Below are positions 1 through 9,665 of a stretch of DNA of 64,000 bases, piece by piece (the stretch's first letter is position 1; each line of letters opens with the position of its first letter). The notes under the pieces were generated by a model. It was given only the letters and a program-made list of their open reading frames with translations. It did no database searches and was not told the DNA's origin. A program made the translations under genes and the position numbers. Source of the DNA: Veillonellaceae bacterium SB90 (GTDB lineage: Bacteria > Bacillota > Negativicutes > Selenomonadales > Selenomonadaceae); NCBI GenBank assembly GCA_902364065.1, contig CABJCJ010000001.1:1-64000 (forward strand), given 5' to 3'.

Positions 1-44
1 TTGTCTGGAGACGGACTGGGAGGATAGGAAATTGCCGGTTTCAT

Positions 45-121
45 GGCGGCTTTGGTGAAGCGGTTAACACACTGGATTGTGGCTCCAGCATGCGTGGGTT
101 CGATCCCCACAAGTCGCCCCA
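45..121 (+). tRNA. tRNA-His (GTG)
   Basis: Cloverleaf with anticodon GTG in loop TTGTGGC. The acceptor stem pairs 46-52 with 111-117. G45 supplies the extra G-1 opposite discriminator C118, the identity element of tRNA-His. CCA is encoded at 119-121. The 44 bases upstream show nothing recognisable. Confidence 0.95.
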
Positions 122-131
122 TTTTTATATT

Positions 132-207
<76 letters not shown>

Positions 208-212
208 TTTAT

Positions 213-303
213 GGAGTGGTACTCAAGAGGCTGAAGAGGACGGTTTGCTAAATCGTTAGGCTGGGTAACTGGTGCGGAGGTTCGAATCCTCTCCACTCCG
301 CCA
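213..303 (+). tRNA. tRNA-Ser (GCT)
   Basis: Class II tRNA with a long variable arm. The acceptor stem 213-219 pairs with 293-299. The loop TTGCTAA gives anticodon GCT. CCA is encoded at 301-303. It is the last tRNA of the cluster and is followed directly by a terminator. Confidence 0.95.
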
Positions 304-315
304 CTTCAAAAAGAT

Positions 316-341
316 GCTCTGACATTCGTCAGAGCTTTTTT
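316..341 (+). terminator. Intrinsic terminator of the tRNA cluster
   Basis: Eight-base-pair stem GCTCTGAC/GTCAGAGC with loop ATTC, followed by six T. Confidence 0.9.
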
Positions 342-414
342 GTTGTCCAGTCCTTTCTGTCCGTCTGGACTGGATTGACAGTATCTTGTTTTTCTGATAT
401 TCTTAGTGCGTTAT

Positions 415-486
415 TTCTTGTATAAGCCCATGGATAAGGTGTGGGCGTTTCTACAGGCAACCGTAAATTGTCACAGGCTACAGGAA
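415..486 (+). promoter_or_regulatory. Purine (guanine-class) riboswitch aptamer
   Basis: P1 pairs 415-422 with 479-486 over eight base pairs. P2 pairs 426-431 with 441-446, with loop GGATAAGGT. J2/3 is GTTTCTAC (447-454). P3 pairs 456-460 with 468-472, with loop CCGTAAA. The L2 GG and L3 CC needed for the loop-loop contact are present. The base just before the P1 3' strand is C478, the position that selects guanine over adenine. It precedes a purine permease gene, which fits. The segment between P3 and C478 (ACAGG) is longer than in the classic xpt aptamer. I could not identify a clear expression-platform terminator between 487 and 541. Confidence 0.85.
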
Positions 487-557
487 TGAGGCGTGGAGTC
501 TCCCTTTTACTGTGCCTTGTCTTTTGCGGTGCTATCAAAAGAGGAGGCTTTATTTTT

Positions 558-1892
558 ATGCAAGCGCAAACAAGCAAGGAATCCTTCCTGGAACGGTTCT
601 TCGGACTGCGTGAGAAGAATACGACCGTGCGGACAGAAATCCTGGCTGGCTTTACGACGTTCATCGCGTTGGCCTATATCATTTTTGTCAATCCGAATAT
701 CCTGTCTGAGGCAGGTATCCCGAAAGAAGCGGCCATTGCTTCGACCATCTGGATCGCGGCACTTTCAACCATGGTCATGGGTGTGGTGGCGAATTATCCG
801 GTGGCCCTGGCTCCGGGCATGGGACTCAATGCCTTTTTTGCTTACTACGTCTGTGGTACGCTGGGGCTCCATTGGACCGTCGCTCTCGGTGCCGTCTTCT
901 TCTCGGGTATCCTTTTCCTTCTGCTGACGGTCAGCCACGTGCGTCAGGCCATCATCAACGCGGTGCCGCAGAATCTGCGCGTGGCCATTGGTGTCGGCAT
1001 CGGACTCTTCATCGCATTCATCGGCCTCAAGGGAACGGGACTCATCATCCCCGACAAGGCGACCTTTATCGGGCTGGGCCATGTGACGCAGCCGACGACG
1101 CTGCTGTCGCTCTTCGGTCTTGTCCTCACGGGCGCACTGATGGCCCGCAAGGTGCAGGGGGCCATCCTCATCGGCATCATCAGCACGACACTGCTCTCCA
1201 TGATCCTCGGGTATTCTCCGGTACCGCACGGTATTTCTGACATCATCAGCATGAGCCTGCCGCATATGGGCGAGACGTTTGGCAAGCTTGACATCGTCGG
1301 TGCCTGGAATTACGGCATCGTCTCGATCATCTTCACCTTTACGGTCGTCGAGCTTTTCGATAACATGGGCACGCTGATCGGCCTGACTTCCAAAGCGAAG
1401 CTCGTCAAGCCAAATGGGGAGATTGAGAACCTTGACCGCGCGCTGACGACGGATGCCGTCGGCACGATCTGCTCGTCTATCTTCGGTACGTCCACGGTCA
1501 CGAGCTATATCGAAAGTGCGGCAGGTATTGCAGCCGGCGGCAAGACGGGACTCACGGCTGTCACAGTTTCCATCTGCTTCTTCATCGCACTGCTTTTCGC
1601 GCCGCTCGTCGGACTCGTCCCGGGATTTGCCACGGCTCCGCCGCTCATCCTGGTCGGTGCGCTGATGATGAGCGAGGTCGGCAAGATCAACTTCCAGGAT
1701 TTTTCAGATGGACTGCCGGCTTTTCTGACCATCATCATGATGCCGCTGACAGGCTCCATCGCCAATGGCTTTGCCTTCGGCTTTGTCAGCTATGCGTTCA
1801 TGAAGACGGCCGTGGGCAAGTATAAGGAAGTCAGCTGGATCATGTGGCTGGTTTCCCTGGCATTCGTCGTCAATCTCGTCATGCGTTCGTAA
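558..1892 (+). CDS. pbuG: NCS2/AzgA-type hypoxanthine/guanine permease
   Basis: Membrane permease of about 444 residues, the usual length for the AzgA-like branch of the nucleobase-cation symporters. The start FFGLREKNTTVRTEILAGFT, then FVNPNILSEAGIP and the ELFDNMGTLIGL and GTSTVTSYIESAAGI segments, are family hallmarks for purine uptake across the inner membrane. The frame is open from 441, but that stretch is the riboswitch. ATG558 is chosen because AGGAGG lies 10 bases upstream. The guanine-type riboswitch predicts repression when guanine is plentiful. The exact purine substrate is inferred from family and riboswitch. Confidence 0.88.
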   Translation: MQAQTSKESFLERFFGLREKNTTVRTEILAGFTTFIALAYIIFVNPNILSEAGIPKEAAIASTIWIAALSTMVMGVVANYPVALAPGMGLNAFFAYYVCGTLGLHWTVALGAVFFSGILFLLLTVSHVRQAIINAVPQNLRVAIGVGIGLFIAFIGLKGTGLIIPDKATFIGLGHVTQPTTLLSLFGLVLTGALMARKVQGAILIGIISTTLLSMILGYSPVPHGISDIISMSLPHMGETFGKLDIVGAWNYGIVSIIFTFTVVELFDNMGTLIGLTSKAKLVKPNGEIENLDRALTTDAVGTICSSIFGTSTVTSYIESAAGIAAGGKTGLTAVTVSICFFIALLFAPLVGLVPGFATAPPLILVGALMMSEVGKINFQDFSDGLPAFLTIIMMPLTGSIANGFAFGFVSYAFMKTAVGKYKEVSWIMWLVSLAFVVNLVMRS

Positions 1893-1904
1893 AAATCTTT
1901 TTTC

Positions 1905-1933
1905 TTGACATCAGGTTGACGCTATGCTATGAT
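1905..1933 (+). promoter_or_regulatory. Sigma-70 promoter of rplU operon
   Basis: TTGACA (1905-1910), 17-base spacer, TATGAT (1928-1933). It lies about 110 bases before rplU, leaving room for a structured leader. Confidence 0.85.
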
Positions 1934-1939
1934 TTTTAA

Positions 1940-2035
1940 CTGTAGACGCTGAAAGTGCGTCTTTCCCCAACCGCACAGTGAGGTTTGTCAAAACGAGCAA
2001 TCGTACCGTAACTGGCGAGTAATCTTTTAGGGAGG
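1940..2035 (+). promoter_or_regulatory. rplU 5' leader, possible L21 autoregulatory RNA
   Basis: About 95 transcribed non-coding bases sit between the promoter and the rplU Shine-Dalgarno site. They contain a hairpin AGACGC/GCGTCT (1944-1949 with 1957-1962). L21 leaders are known in Firmicutes and sit in this position. I cannot align the consensus by eye, so assignment rests on position and length. Confidence 0.5.
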
Positions 2036-2042
2036 TGTTTTC

Positions 2043-2354
2043 ATGTACGCAATTATCAAAACGGGCGGCAAGCAGTACAAGGTTGCTGAGGGCGATGTCA
2101 TCACGATCGAGAAGCTGGCTGCCAATGAGGGCGAGGCTGTCGTATTCGACCAGGTCCTGACGGTTGTCAACGATGCAGACGTCAAGGTCGGCAAGCCCCT
2201 CGTTGAAGGTGCCAAGGTAACGGGCAAAGTCGAGGCTCAGGGCAAAGATAAGAAGATCCTTGTTTTCAAGTACAAGGCAAAATCCAATTATCGCAAACGT
2301 CAGGGTCATCGTCAGCCGTTCACGAAGGTTGTCATCGAGAAGATCGAAGCTTAA
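2043..2354 (+). CDS. rplU: Ribosomal protein bL21
   Basis: Protein of 103 residues, full length for bL21. It starts [14 protein letters not shown] and ends with the conserved rRNA-binding stretch [16 protein letters not shown]. Shine-Dalgarno GGGAGGTG lies before ATG. It is the first gene of rplU-prp-rpmA, the standard Firmicute order, with its own promoter and leader upstream. Confidence 0.98.
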   Translation: MYAIIKTGGKQYKVAEGDVITIEKLAANEGEAVVFDQVLTVVNDADVKVGKPLVEGAKVTGKVEAQGKDKKILVFKYKAKSNYRKRQGHRQPFTKVVIEKIEA

Positions 2355-2360
2355 TTTTCC

Positions 2361-2672
2361 ATGATTAAGGTCAAGATCTTTTATCAGGACGATGGGAAAA
2401 TCACCGGTTTCGATGTCGCTGGTCACAGCGGCACGGCAGTGGCAGGCGAGGATATTGTCTGCGCCGGTGTCTCATCGCTTACGGATTCGGCATTCCTTGG
2501 GATAACAGAGTATCTGCATCGAACAGTCAGCTACGAAGACTCGAGTGGAAAGCTCAAAATGCAGCTCAAGGATCGTCCTGATGACAGGACGGAAGCAATC
2601 CTGAACACGATGCTTTTGGGGCTTACGGCAATCGCCGAAGCGTATCCCAAGGCTGTACGGATTCTGAAATAG
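2361..2672 (+). CDS. prp: Ribosomal-processing cysteine protease Prp
   Basis: Protein of 103 residues of the YsxB/Prp family. The family removes the N-terminal extension of ribosomal protein L27 before it is assembled. The catalytic pair is visible as His in VAGHSG (near residue 22) and Cys in [10 protein letters not shown] (near residue 34). It starts six bases after rplU with a weak ribosome site, so coupling to rplU is likely. The adjacent L27 carries the matching cleavable extension, which supports both calls. Confidence 0.93.
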   Translation: MIKVKIFYQDDGKITGFDVAGHSGTAVAGEDIVCAGVSSLTDSAFLGITEYLHRTVSYEDSSGKLKMQLKDRPDDRTEAILNTMLLGLTAIAEAYPKAVRILK

Positions 2673-2686
2673 TGGAGGTGAATTCC

Positions 2687-2977
2687 ATGTTTAAGTTTGA
2701 ACTTCAGCGTTTCGCACATAAAAAGGGCGTCAGCTCCACGCGTAACGGCCGCGACAGTGAGTCCAAGCGCCTCGGCGTCAAGGAACATGCTGGCACGATC
2801 GTAACGGCTGGCAGCATCCTCGTTCGTCAGCGCGGCACGCATTTCCATCCGGGCCACAACGTTGGTATCGGCAAGGATGACACGTTGTTCGCAAAGGTTG
2901 CCGGCAAGGTTGCCATTGAGCGCAAAGGCCGCTACAACCGTCAGATCAGCGTATACACAGCTGAAGAAGCTATGTAA
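2687..2977 (+). CDS. rpmA: Ribosomal protein bL27 with cleavable N-terminal extension
   Basis: Protein of 96 residues. The N-terminus is MFKFELQRF followed by [15 protein letters not shown], the mature L27 start. Firmicute L27 is cut by Prp after the QRF-like motif, so the first nine residues should be removed. ATG2687 is preferred over GTG2672 because GGAGG (2674-2678) sits eight bases upstream and because the shorter product fits the extension consensus. It ends the operon ahead of terminators. Confidence 0.96.
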   Translation: MFKFELQRFAHKKGVSSTRNGRDSESKRLGVKEHAGTIVTAGSILVRQRGTHFHPGHNVGIGKDDTLFAKVAGKVAIERKGRYNRQISVYTAEEAM

Positions 2978-3062
2978 TCAAAGGATACCTGCGCTTCTCC
3001 TTCGGAGAGCGCAGGTATTGTTATATGGAATATAAACGGCGTTAGGTTGCGTTGTGATGGAT

Positions 3063-3100
3063 AAAAAGCCGGTATTGGGTATCACAATGCCGGCTTTTTA
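3063..3100 (+). terminator. Intrinsic terminator after rpmA
   Basis: A run of A and GCCGG pairs with CCGGC and T5, extended by TATTG/CAATG to about 15 base pairs with loop GGTAT. A second, U-poor hairpin with a TTCG tetraloop lies just upstream (2985-3018: ACCTGCGCT with AGCGCAGGT). Confidence 0.88.
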
Positions 3101-3161
3101 TGCATTACAACTACGAATGCAGCGCAGAGACACGTTCTGGATATGATGAATAACAGACTGA

Positions 3162-4466
<1,305 letters not shown>

Positions 4467-4509
4467 GTGGTTCGCGGCTACAGCATGGATTTTTTTAGGA
4501 GGAATACCG

Positions 4510-4812
4510 TTGATCCGTAATTCACTTACAGGCAAGCAGAAGAGCGTCCTGCGCTCCATGGGCATGAAGCTCGAGCCCGTCGTGCAGATCGGCAAGGAGG
4601 GCGTGACGCCTGCTGTCGTACAGGCGGCCCGAGAGGCCATCAAGAAGCGTGAGCTCATCAAGGTGCGCGTGCTGCAGAACTGCATGGAGCTGCCGGCCGA
4701 TGCCATCACGATGCTGGCGGAACGTGCCGATGCAAACCTCGTACAGCTCATCGGCCGCAATGGCCTGCTCTTCAAGCGCAATTTCGAGAAACCGAAAATC
4801 GAACTGCCATAA
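4510..4812 (+). CDS. yhbY: YhbY-type CRM-domain RNA-binding protein
   Basis: Protein of 100 residues made of one CRM domain: LTGKQKSVLRSMG, then VQIGKEGVT, and the GRNGLLFKR loop near the end. It binds pre-50S particles. The start is TTG4510 with AGGAGG (4497-4502) seven bases upstream. An earlier in-frame ATG would run into obg. Obg-yhbY adjacency suggests joint ribosome-assembly roles. Confidence 0.93.
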   Translation: MIRNSLTGKQKSVLRSMGMKLEPVVQIGKEGVTPAVVQAAREAIKKRELIKVRVLQNCMELPADAITMLAERADANLVQLIGRNGLLFKRNFEKPKIELP

Positions 4813-4839
4813 CTCATCTGCATCTTTGGAGGGATTCCT

Positions 4840-5964
4840 ATGTTAGCACGGGAACGTTTGCGGGAAGCGAAGCGCATCGTCGTCAAGGTCGGGACGAGCA
4901 CGCTGGCTCACGATACGGGCAAGCTGGATCTGTATCGGATTGACCATCTGATCCGGGAACTGGCGGACCTCATGAATCAGGGAAGAGAGATTGTCCTGGT
5001 TTCTTCCGGCGCCATTGCCGCTGGCCTCAGCAAGCTGGGGCTGCCGGAGCGGCCCGCCTCCATTCCGGAAAAGCAGGCCGTGGCGGCCATCGGTCAGGGC
5101 GTGCTCATGCATATCTATGAGAAGTTCTTTGCGGAGTATGGCAAGACCATCGGCCAGGTGCTGCTGACGAAGGAGAATGCCGTGCGCCATAACCAGTACC
5201 GCCATTCCCGTGATGCCCTTCTGGCCTTGCTGGATATGGGGGTCATTCCCGTCATCAATGAGAACGATGCCGTGGCTGTCGATGAAATCAAGATTGGCGA
5301 CAACGACAATCTCTCGGCCATGGTGGCGACGCTGGTCGATGCCGATGCCCTGGTCATCCTTTCCGACATCGAGGGGCTTTACACGGCGAACCCGGCGACA
5401 CATCCCGATGCGCAGCTCATCCATGAGATTCCCGAGATTACGCCGGCTGTCATCGAGATGGCCGGCGGGGCCGGCTCAAAGCTCGGTACGGGTGGCATGG
5501 CCACGAAGCTCCAGGCCGCCCAGATTGCGATGAGCACTGGGGTGACCATGGTCATCGCCGCGGGGCAGCAGGAGGGCATCCTGCGCCGCATCCTGTCAGG
5601 TGAGACCGTCGGTACCGTATTCCCGGCCCGCGAGTCCCATCTGAAGGTGCGCAAGAGCTGGCTGGCCTTCGGCAAGCGCCTGCAGGGAGAACTCACGGTC
5701 GACGCCGGCTGTGTCGAGGCCCTGGAGCATGGTTCCAGCCTGCTGGCGGCCGGCATCGTCGATGCCGATGGGGATTTTACTGCCGGCAGCACGGTGCGCG
5801 TGCTCGCAGAGGACAATCGCGAGATTGCCCGCGGCATTGTCAATTACAATGCGCAAGATCTTCGTCAGATCCTTGGTCATCGTACGGAGGATTTTGCAGA
5901 CCTCGTTCATGGTCCCATCCATGAGGAGGTCATTCATCGGGATAATATGGTCCTGATGGTCTGA
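4840..5964 (+). CDS. proB: Glutamate 5-kinase
   Basis: Protein of 374 residues with an amino-acid-kinase domain (VVKVGTSTLAHDTGKL, VSSGAIAAGLSKLG, NENDAVAVDEIKIGDND, LGTGGMATKLQAA). A C-terminal PUA domain starts near residue 280. It phosphorylates glutamate, the first step of proline synthesis, and is normally feedback-inhibited by proline. GGAGGG precedes ATG. proA follows 20 bases later. Confidence 0.97.
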   Translation: MLARERLREAKRIVVKVGTSTLAHDTGKLDLYRIDHLIRELADLMNQGREIVLVSSGAIAAGLSKLGLPERPASIPEKQAVAAIGQGVLMHIYEKFFAEYGKTIGQVLLTKENAVRHNQYRHSRDALLALLDMGVIPVINENDAVAVDEIKIGDNDNLSAMVATLVDADALVILSDIEGLYTANPATHPDAQLIHEIPEITPAVIEMAGGAGSKLGTGGMATKLQAAQIAMSTGVTMVIAAGQQEGILRRILSGETVGTVFPARESHLKVRKSWLAFGKRLQGELTVDAGCVEALEHGSSLLAAGIVDADGDFTAGSTVRVLAEDNREIARGIVNYNAQDLRQILGHRTEDFADLVHGPIHEEVIHRDNMVLMV

Positions 5965-5984
5965 GTGTGGGGGAGGAATCCTGG

Positions 5985-7241
5985 ATGGATATTCAAGCAG
6001 AAATGAAACAGAAAGCCGAAGCGGCGCGCGCTGCTTCCCGCAAGCTCGCGGTGCTGTCTACAGGGGTTAAGAATGCCGCGCTGATGGCCATGGCTGACGC
6101 GCTCGAGAAGCGCAGTGAGCTCATCCTGAAGGCCAACGAACTCGACCTCGAGGAAGCGCGTCAGAAGAAGGTCAGACGTTCTTATCTGGACCGTCTGATG
6201 CTCGATGAAGGGCGCATTGCTTCGATGGCGGAAGGCCTGCGCCAGACGGCTTTGCTGCAGGATCCCGTCGGTCAGGGGGATTATTCGACCGTGTGTCCGA
6301 ACGGCCTTGAGATCCGCCGCGTGCGCGTGCCGCTCGGCGTCATCGGCATTATTTACGAGGCGCGCCCCAATGTGACGGCTGATGCAGCCGGCCTCTGCCT
6401 CAAATCGGGCAATGCCGTGATCCTGCGCGGCGGCTCGGAGGCCATCCGCTCGAATACGGCCATCAGCTCTCTTTTGGCCAAGGCGGCCTATGGCGCCGGC
6501 ATCCCGGAAGGAGCGCTGCAGTTTGTGGACTTCACGGACCGTGAGGCTGTGGATGTCATGATGCATTTGCGCGGCTCCATCGATGTCATCATCCCGCGCG
6601 GCGGCGCCGGACTCATCCGTCATGTTACGGAAAACAGCAGCGTACCGGTCATCGAGACCGGCACGGGCGTCTGCCATACCTACGTCGATGCTTCGGCGGA
6701 CTTTGACATGGCCACGGCTATTGCCGTGAATGCCAAGGTCAGCCGCTGCTCGGTCTGCAATGCGATGGAGACGCTACTCGTCGATGCGGCCATCGCGGAG
6801 GAGTTCCTGCCGCAGCTCGCGGCAGCCATGCGGGAGAAGCACGTGGAGCTACGCGGCTGCGAACGCACCCGGGCCATTTGCCCGGATATGGTGCCGGCGA
6901 CGGAAGAGGACTGGAGCACGGAATACGGCGACCTGATTTTGTCGGTCCGCGTCGTCGATGGCATTGATGCGGCCATCGCACATATCAACCGCTATAACAC
7001 GGGCCATTCCGAGACAATCGTGACGAATGACCTCGCGCATGCGCACCAATTCCAGCGTGAGGTGGACGCGGCAGCCGTTTACGTCAATGCGTCGACGCGC
7101 TTTACGGATGGCTTTGAATTCGGCTTCGGGGCTGAGATTGGCATCAGCACGCAGAAGCTCCATGCCCGCGGTCCCATGGGCCTCCGTGAGCTCACGAGCA
7201 TGAAGTATCTGATTTACGGCGAGGGGCAGATCCGGAAATGA
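5985..7241 (+). CDS. proA: Gamma-glutamyl phosphate reductase
   Basis: Protein of 418 residues, typical length. It reduces glutamyl-5-phosphate to the semialdehyde with NADPH. The catalytic Cys is in AKVSRCSVCNAMETLL. Other family motifs are IIYEARPNVTADAA and LRGGSEAIRSN. ATG5985 is chosen over the earlier in-frame GTG because GGGAGGA sits about nine bases ahead. Its stop overlaps the next small ORF (ATGA). Confidence 0.96.
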   Translation: MDIQAEMKQKAEAARAASRKLAVLSTGVKNAALMAMADALEKRSELILKANELDLEEARQKKVRRSYLDRLMLDEGRIASMAEGLRQTALLQDPVGQGDYSTVCPNGLEIRRVRVPLGVIGIIYEARPNVTADAAGLCLKSGNAVILRGGSEAIRSNTAISSLLAKAAYGAGIPEGALQFVDFTDREAVDVMMHLRGSIDVIIPRGGAGLIRHVTENSSVPVIETGTGVCHTYVDASADFDMATAIAVNAKVSRCSVCNAMETLLVDAAIAEEFLPQLAAAMREKHVELRGCERTRAICPDMVPATEEDWSTEYGDLILSVRVVDGIDAAIAHINRYNTGHSETIVTNDLAHAHQFQREVDAAAVYVNASTRFTDGFEFGFGAEIGISTQKLHARGPMGLRELTSMKYLIYGEGQIRK

Positions 7242-7384
7242 TCGGTTATCTGCGGACCCTGCGTCAGTACCTGAAGACACCGAAGGGGGCCTTCGATGCC
7301 AGAGATTATCTGCGGGCCGTGCTGCTCATGCTGCTTTCGATGGCAGCGGCTGCCTGCCTCATGAGCTGGATTCTGGAGGGGTGA
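7238..7384 (+). CDS. 48-residue single-span membrane protein, unknown
   Basis: The start ATG overlaps the proA stop as ATGA. The frame runs 48 codons to TGA7382-7384 and stops eight bases before nadD. The N-terminus is basic (MIGYLRTLRQYLKTPKG). Residues about 26-45 form a hydrophobic segment rich in L, M and A, ending SWILEG. The tight coupling, the length without stops and the gap it fills between proA and nadD favour a real gene. I do not recognise a family; a short membrane peptide is the most that can be said. Confidence 0.6.
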   Translation: MIGYLRTLRQYLKTPKGAFDARDYLRAVLLMLLSMAAAACLMSWILEG

Positions 7385-7391
7385 TTTCTTG

Positions 7392-7997
7392 ATGGAGCAT
7401 CGGATCGGCATCATGGGCGGCACGTTTGATCCCATTCATCACGGCCATCTGTTGACGGCCGAGTATGTGCGGGATGCCTGCGGCCTCACGAAGATCCTGT
7501 TCATTCCGGCTGCCAATTCGCCGTTCAAGCTGGAAAAGAAGGTGGCACCGGCGTCCGACCGGCTGGCCATGACACGCCTGGCCATCGCAGACAATCCGTA
7601 TTTTGAAGCTTCGGATATCGAGATGTGCCGTCAGGGCGTTTCCTATACATCGGATACGATTGACGAATTGCATCGTCTGCTCGGGCAGCAGGCGGAATTC
7701 TTCTTCATCACAGGTGCGGATGCCATCAATGATCTGCCGTCGTGGCATGAAGCAGAGCATCTGCTCGCATCCTGCCACTTCATTGCCGCCACGCGCCAGG
7801 GCACGAAGCTCGACATGGCGCATCTGCGGAAGGCATTCGGTGCTCTTTGCGAGTGCCATATCCATCAGCTCACAACGCCGGAGCTTGAGATTTCTTCGAC
7901 GGAAATCCGTGAGCGCATCCGCTCGGGGCATTCCGTCCGCTATATGCTGCCGGCCGCTGTGGCAGACTATATCAAAAAAGAAGGGCTGTATCGATGA
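7392..7997 (+). CDS. nadD: Nicotinate-nucleotide adenylyltransferase
   Basis: Protein of about 201 residues of the nucleotidyltransferase fold. It has GIMGGTFDPIHHGHL near the N-terminus, and SSTEIRERIRSG, the ISSTxxR signature, near the C-terminus. It makes deamido-NAD from NaMN and ATP. GGAGGGG lies 10 bases before ATG7392; a TTG three bases earlier is also possible. nadD-yqeK overlap by four bases, the usual Firmicute pair. Confidence 0.95.
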   Translation: MEHRIGIMGGTFDPIHHGHLLTAEYVRDACGLTKILFIPAANSPFKLEKKVAPASDRLAMTRLAIADNPYFEASDIEMCRQGVSYTSDTIDELHRLLGQQAEFFFITGADAINDLPSWHEAEHLLASCHFIAATRQGTKLDMAHLRKAFGALCECHIHQLTTPELEISSTEIRERIRSGHSVRYMLPAAVADYIKKEGLYR

Positions 7998-8584
7998 GTT
8001 TTGCAATGGATTATGAAACGATGAAACAGGAACTCAAGGGCCGCCTCAAGGCGACCCGGTTCCGCCATTCTCTCGGTGTGTCTGAGACAGCGGTCCGCCT
8101 GGCCAGGCGTTTCGGGGTGGATGAACAGCAGGCACGTGTCGCCGGTCTCCTGCACGACTGTGCCCGTGAGTTTCCCAATGAAGCGATGATTGCCGAAGCG
8201 GAGAAACGCCATCTCCCCATCGGGACGGTGGAGCGCTCCATGCCGCTCCTGCTGCATGGCCCCATCGGTTCGCGGCGCGTGCGGGAACTCTACGGTGTCG
8301 ACGATCCGGCCGTGGAGCAGGCCATCGCCCGCCATACGGTGGGCGGAGAGCATATGACACCGCTCGACAAGATCATCTGGTTTGCTGACATGATCGAGCC
8401 GAACCGCGACTATCCGGGGGTTGAGAAGCTGCGCAAGCTTGCACGCGAGGCGACGCTCGACGAGATGCTGCTCGAGGGGCTCAGCGATTCCATTGCCTTC
8501 GTCCTCGCCAAACGTCACCTGATCCATCCGGATACGGTCCTGGCGCGCAATGAGATCCTGTTGAAGATGAAGAAGGAAGCATGA
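7994..8584 (+). CDS. yqeK: YqeK HD-domain symmetric Ap4A hydrolase
   Basis: Protein of 196 residues with HD-domain metal ligands: RHSLGVSETA, GLLHDCAREF, HGPIGSRRV and, further on, ARHTVGGEHMTPLDKIIWFADMIE. Members split diadenosine tetraphosphate. It overlaps nadD by four bases and is itself overlapped by the next gene, so all are cotranslated. Confidence 0.92.
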   Translation: MSFAMDYETMKQELKGRLKATRFRHSLGVSETAVRLARRFGVDEQQARVAGLLHDCAREFPNEAMIAEAEKRHLPIGTVERSMPLLLHGPIGSRRVRELYGVDDPAVEQAIARHTVGGEHMTPLDKIIWFADMIEPNRDYPGVEKLRKLAREATLDEMLLEGLSDSIAFVLAKRHLIHPDTVLARNEILLKMKKEA

Positions 8585-9615
8585 TGGGGAAACGGGAATC
8601 GGAGAATATTACCCGCCGCCATATCGAGCAGAAAAAGAAGGCGATGGCGCGGGCCAGGCGCAGGCGTTTCCTGCGATGCATGTTTGCACTCATCATCTGT
8701 ACGTTCCTGCTCCTGCTGTCAGCCGGCGCCATTTACGGGCTCATGCGCGGCGCACAGTATCTTACACAGGAGTACCATGCGCTCTACGACGGGTATACCC
8801 AGCGGCAGCAGGAACGGCGCGGTACGGTGAATCCAAACTTTGACGGATATACGAATGTGCTGGTCCTCGGGCTCGACGATGGTGCCGGCCCGACGAATAC
8901 GGAGGGCAAAAAGGCTGATACGGTGCTCGTCCTGAGCATCGAGAATGAGACGGGCAGGATGCGCTTTATCACGATTCCGGGCGGTACCTGGGTCAAGGTG
9001 CCGGAGCGCGCGCATTCAATGCGGCTGAGCTCGGTCTACACAGAGGGCGGTGCCCCCATGATGGTCCGCCAGGTCAATGCTCTGCTCGGCATATCCATCC
9101 ACCAGTATGTCGTGGTCGATCTCAAGGCCTTTGCGGAGCTCATCGATGCTTTGGGCGGCATCGACCTTTACGTGGAGAACGATATGGATTATGAGGACCC
9201 GGAGTCCGGGCTCAGCATCCACCTCAAGAAAGGCTATCAGCATCTGGATGGCAGCGAGTCCGAACAGTATCTGCGGTACCGCGGTACGGAGCTCGGGGAC
9301 TTCGGGCGTGCCCAGCGGCAGCAGAAATTTGTCAAGGCGCTCTATCAGCAGGTCATGCGCCTTGAAACCATTCCGAAGCTGCCGTCCGTGGCGAGGATTT
9401 TCCAACAGGATGTCGACACGAGTGCCGAATTCTTCGATTCGGCGCATCTCGCAAATGTCCTGCGCCACCTGAGCAGCGACGATCCGGTGAGCATGATCCT
9501 GCCGGGATCGCCTGCGCAGAATGACGATACGATCTGGCTGCCGGATTCCTCCGGCATCCAGAAGAAGATGGAAGAACTTTTCCCCGGGGACATGGGCGAT
9601 CATACGGCACCGTGA
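8581..9615 (+). CDS. LytR-CpsA-Psr family protein with altered active-site motif
   Basis: Protein of 344 residues: basic cytoplasmic start, one transmembrane segment near residues 34-55, then an extracytoplasmic LCP domain (NVLVLGLDDG, VDLKAFAELIDALGGIDLYV, YLRYRGTELGDFGRAQRQQ). Family members move cell-wall polymers from lipid carriers to peptidoglycan. The usual IPRDT motif reads IPGGT (G134, G135), so the Arg and Asp are absent. The gene sits between yqeK and rsfS as in many Firmicutes. Family is secure; activity is doubtful. Confidence 0.88.
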   Translation: MMGKRESENITRRHIEQKKKAMARARRRRFLRCMFALIICTFLLLLSAGAIYGLMRGAQYLTQEYHALYDGYTQRQQERRGTVNPNFDGYTNVLVLGLDDGAGPTNTEGKKADTVLVLSIENETGRMRFITIPGGTWVKVPERAHSMRLSSVYTEGGAPMMVRQVNALLGISIHQYVVVDLKAFAELIDALGGIDLYVENDMDYEDPESGLSIHLKKGYQHLDGSESEQYLRYRGTELGDFGRAQRQQKFVKALYQQVMRLETIPKLPSVARIFQQDVDTSAEFFDSAHLANVLRHLSSDDPVSMILPGSPAQNDDTIWLPDSSGIQKKMEELFPGDMGDHTAP

Positions 9616-9665
9616 CCGGCAGGATGAGAACATAGAATGGATCTATCTACATAAAAGGAGTTATC

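Noticed and set aside
1..44. Possible tail of another tRNA before tRNA-His
   Set aside because: No T-arm or CCA can be folded from these bases.
441..557. Upstream extension of the purine permease
   Set aside because: This stretch folds as the riboswitch; the strong ribosome site lies just before 558.
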